From Methanomicrobium sp. (GTDB lineage: Archaea; Halobacteriota; Methanomicrobia; Methanomicrobiales; Methanomicrobiaceae): a stretch of DNA of 5,408 nucleotides. Where the stretch lies: contig JAFZMT010000092.1 of NCBI GenBank assembly GCA_017553245.1, positions 1 to 5,408 of the forward strand, written 5' to 3'. Positions 5,177 to 5,408 of the stretch are shown here, piece after piece (position 1 is the first letter of the stretch; each line of letters begins with the position of its first letter). Under the pieces are notes generated by a model that saw only the letters and a program-made list of their open reading frames with translations, was not told where the DNA came from and ran no database searches. A program made the position numbers and the translations under genes.

Positions 5177-5408
5177 TCAACCCTGCTTATCAGCCGGAGC
5201 GGGAGCATTAGTTGCCGGCTGCTTGCGGCTCAATTCAATCAGGACCCAATCCTGAGATTCGATATTGTATTCTTTTCCGCAGTACGGGCAATACTTGTTC
5301 TGGATGGCATTGAAGTTGCCTCCGCAGGAAGGGCACTGGATCTTGGTCATCGAGAAATTCATATCCACAGGGATATCCGTTCTTCTCTTGAAGACTGCAT
5401 TGAACACA
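5177..5408 (-). CDS. C-terminal part of a zinc-ribbon protein, possibly Tim44-like
   Basis: Open from the right edge to TGA at 5179-5177, giving 76 codons. The first in-window codon is GTG at the very edge and is unlikely to be the true start; the gene should continue outside. A zinc ribbon has Cys25, Cys28, Cys40 and Cys43 counted from the first in-window codon (CPSC, CPYC), with 11 residues between pairs, unlike the 14 of the operon proteins. It is followed by EYNIESQDWVLIELSRK and a Pro/Ala-rich end. A zinc ribbon followed shortly by DWVL is the C-terminal arrangement I recall from Tim44-like proteins with a zinc ribbon, which also tend to occur near SPFH and TFIIB-type zinc-ribbon genes. 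Since the Tim44 domain would lie outside, this is a suggestion only. It may belong functionally with the operon to the left, from which the ftr remnant separates it. Confidence 0.7.
   Translation of the reverse strand, partial: VFNAVFKRRTDIPVDMNFSMTKIQCPSCGGNFNAIQNKYCPYCGKEYNIESQDWVLIELSRKQPATNAPAPADKQG

Overview
The window reads as a piece of a methanogenic euryarchaeal genome. The best taxonomic marker is a clearly recognisable archaeal-type formylmethanofuran:tetrahydromethanopterin formyltransferase (Ftr) sequence. Its wording resembles Methanomicrobiales and Methanosarcina enzymes, base composition is moderate, and GGAG/GAGGTGA ribosome-binding sites precede most genes. The order is an inference from remembered family sequences. 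Every convincing gene lies on the minus strand, so the window reads biologically from right to left.

Right end (5408 to 5177): the 3' end of a zinc-ribbon protein whose N-terminus lies outside the window. Its ending, a zinc ribbon followed by DWVL, resembles Tim44-like zinc-ribbon proteins. Next comes an AT-rich island (about 4970 to 5176). It carries a possible plus-strand micro-gene with two strong Shine-Dalgarno sequences, plus a hairpin and T-tracts. The island abuts an ftr gene (4963 to 4358) that has lost its first third, roughly 95 to 100 residues, while its C-terminal two thirds remain open and well conserved. A strong inverted repeat sits exactly on the breakpoint.

Middle and left (4099 to 1): after a 258-base spacer with promoter-like and terminator-like sequences comes a tight five-gene operon. 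It encodes a zinc-ribbon membrane protein (319 aa), a second zinc-ribbon membrane protein (342 aa), a soluble zinc-ribbon protein (197 aa), a helical protein with a PGYRGY motif (178 aa), and an SPFH-domain protein of the YdjI type (299 codons in the window, running off the left edge). Genes overlap by 1 to 4 bases or sit 11 bases apart, with one 74-base exception. That exception contains a 20-codon in-frame continuation of the third gene beyond its stop.

The three zinc-ribbon proteins share one plan: an N-terminal C-x2-C-x14-C-x2-C knuckle followed by two copies of an aromatic P-[FVI]-[WFY] strand motif. Two add C-terminal membrane segments and one does not. In Bacillus subtilis, YdjG and YdjH (membrane proteins, YdjG with a zinc ribbon) and the SPFH protein YdjI are encoded with a PspA-family protein and help hold it at the membrane. 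The present operon looks like an archaeal, expanded version of that membrane-stress module. No PspA is visible here, and the PGYRGY helical protein occupies a comparable place. The functional assignment is inferred from family and context.
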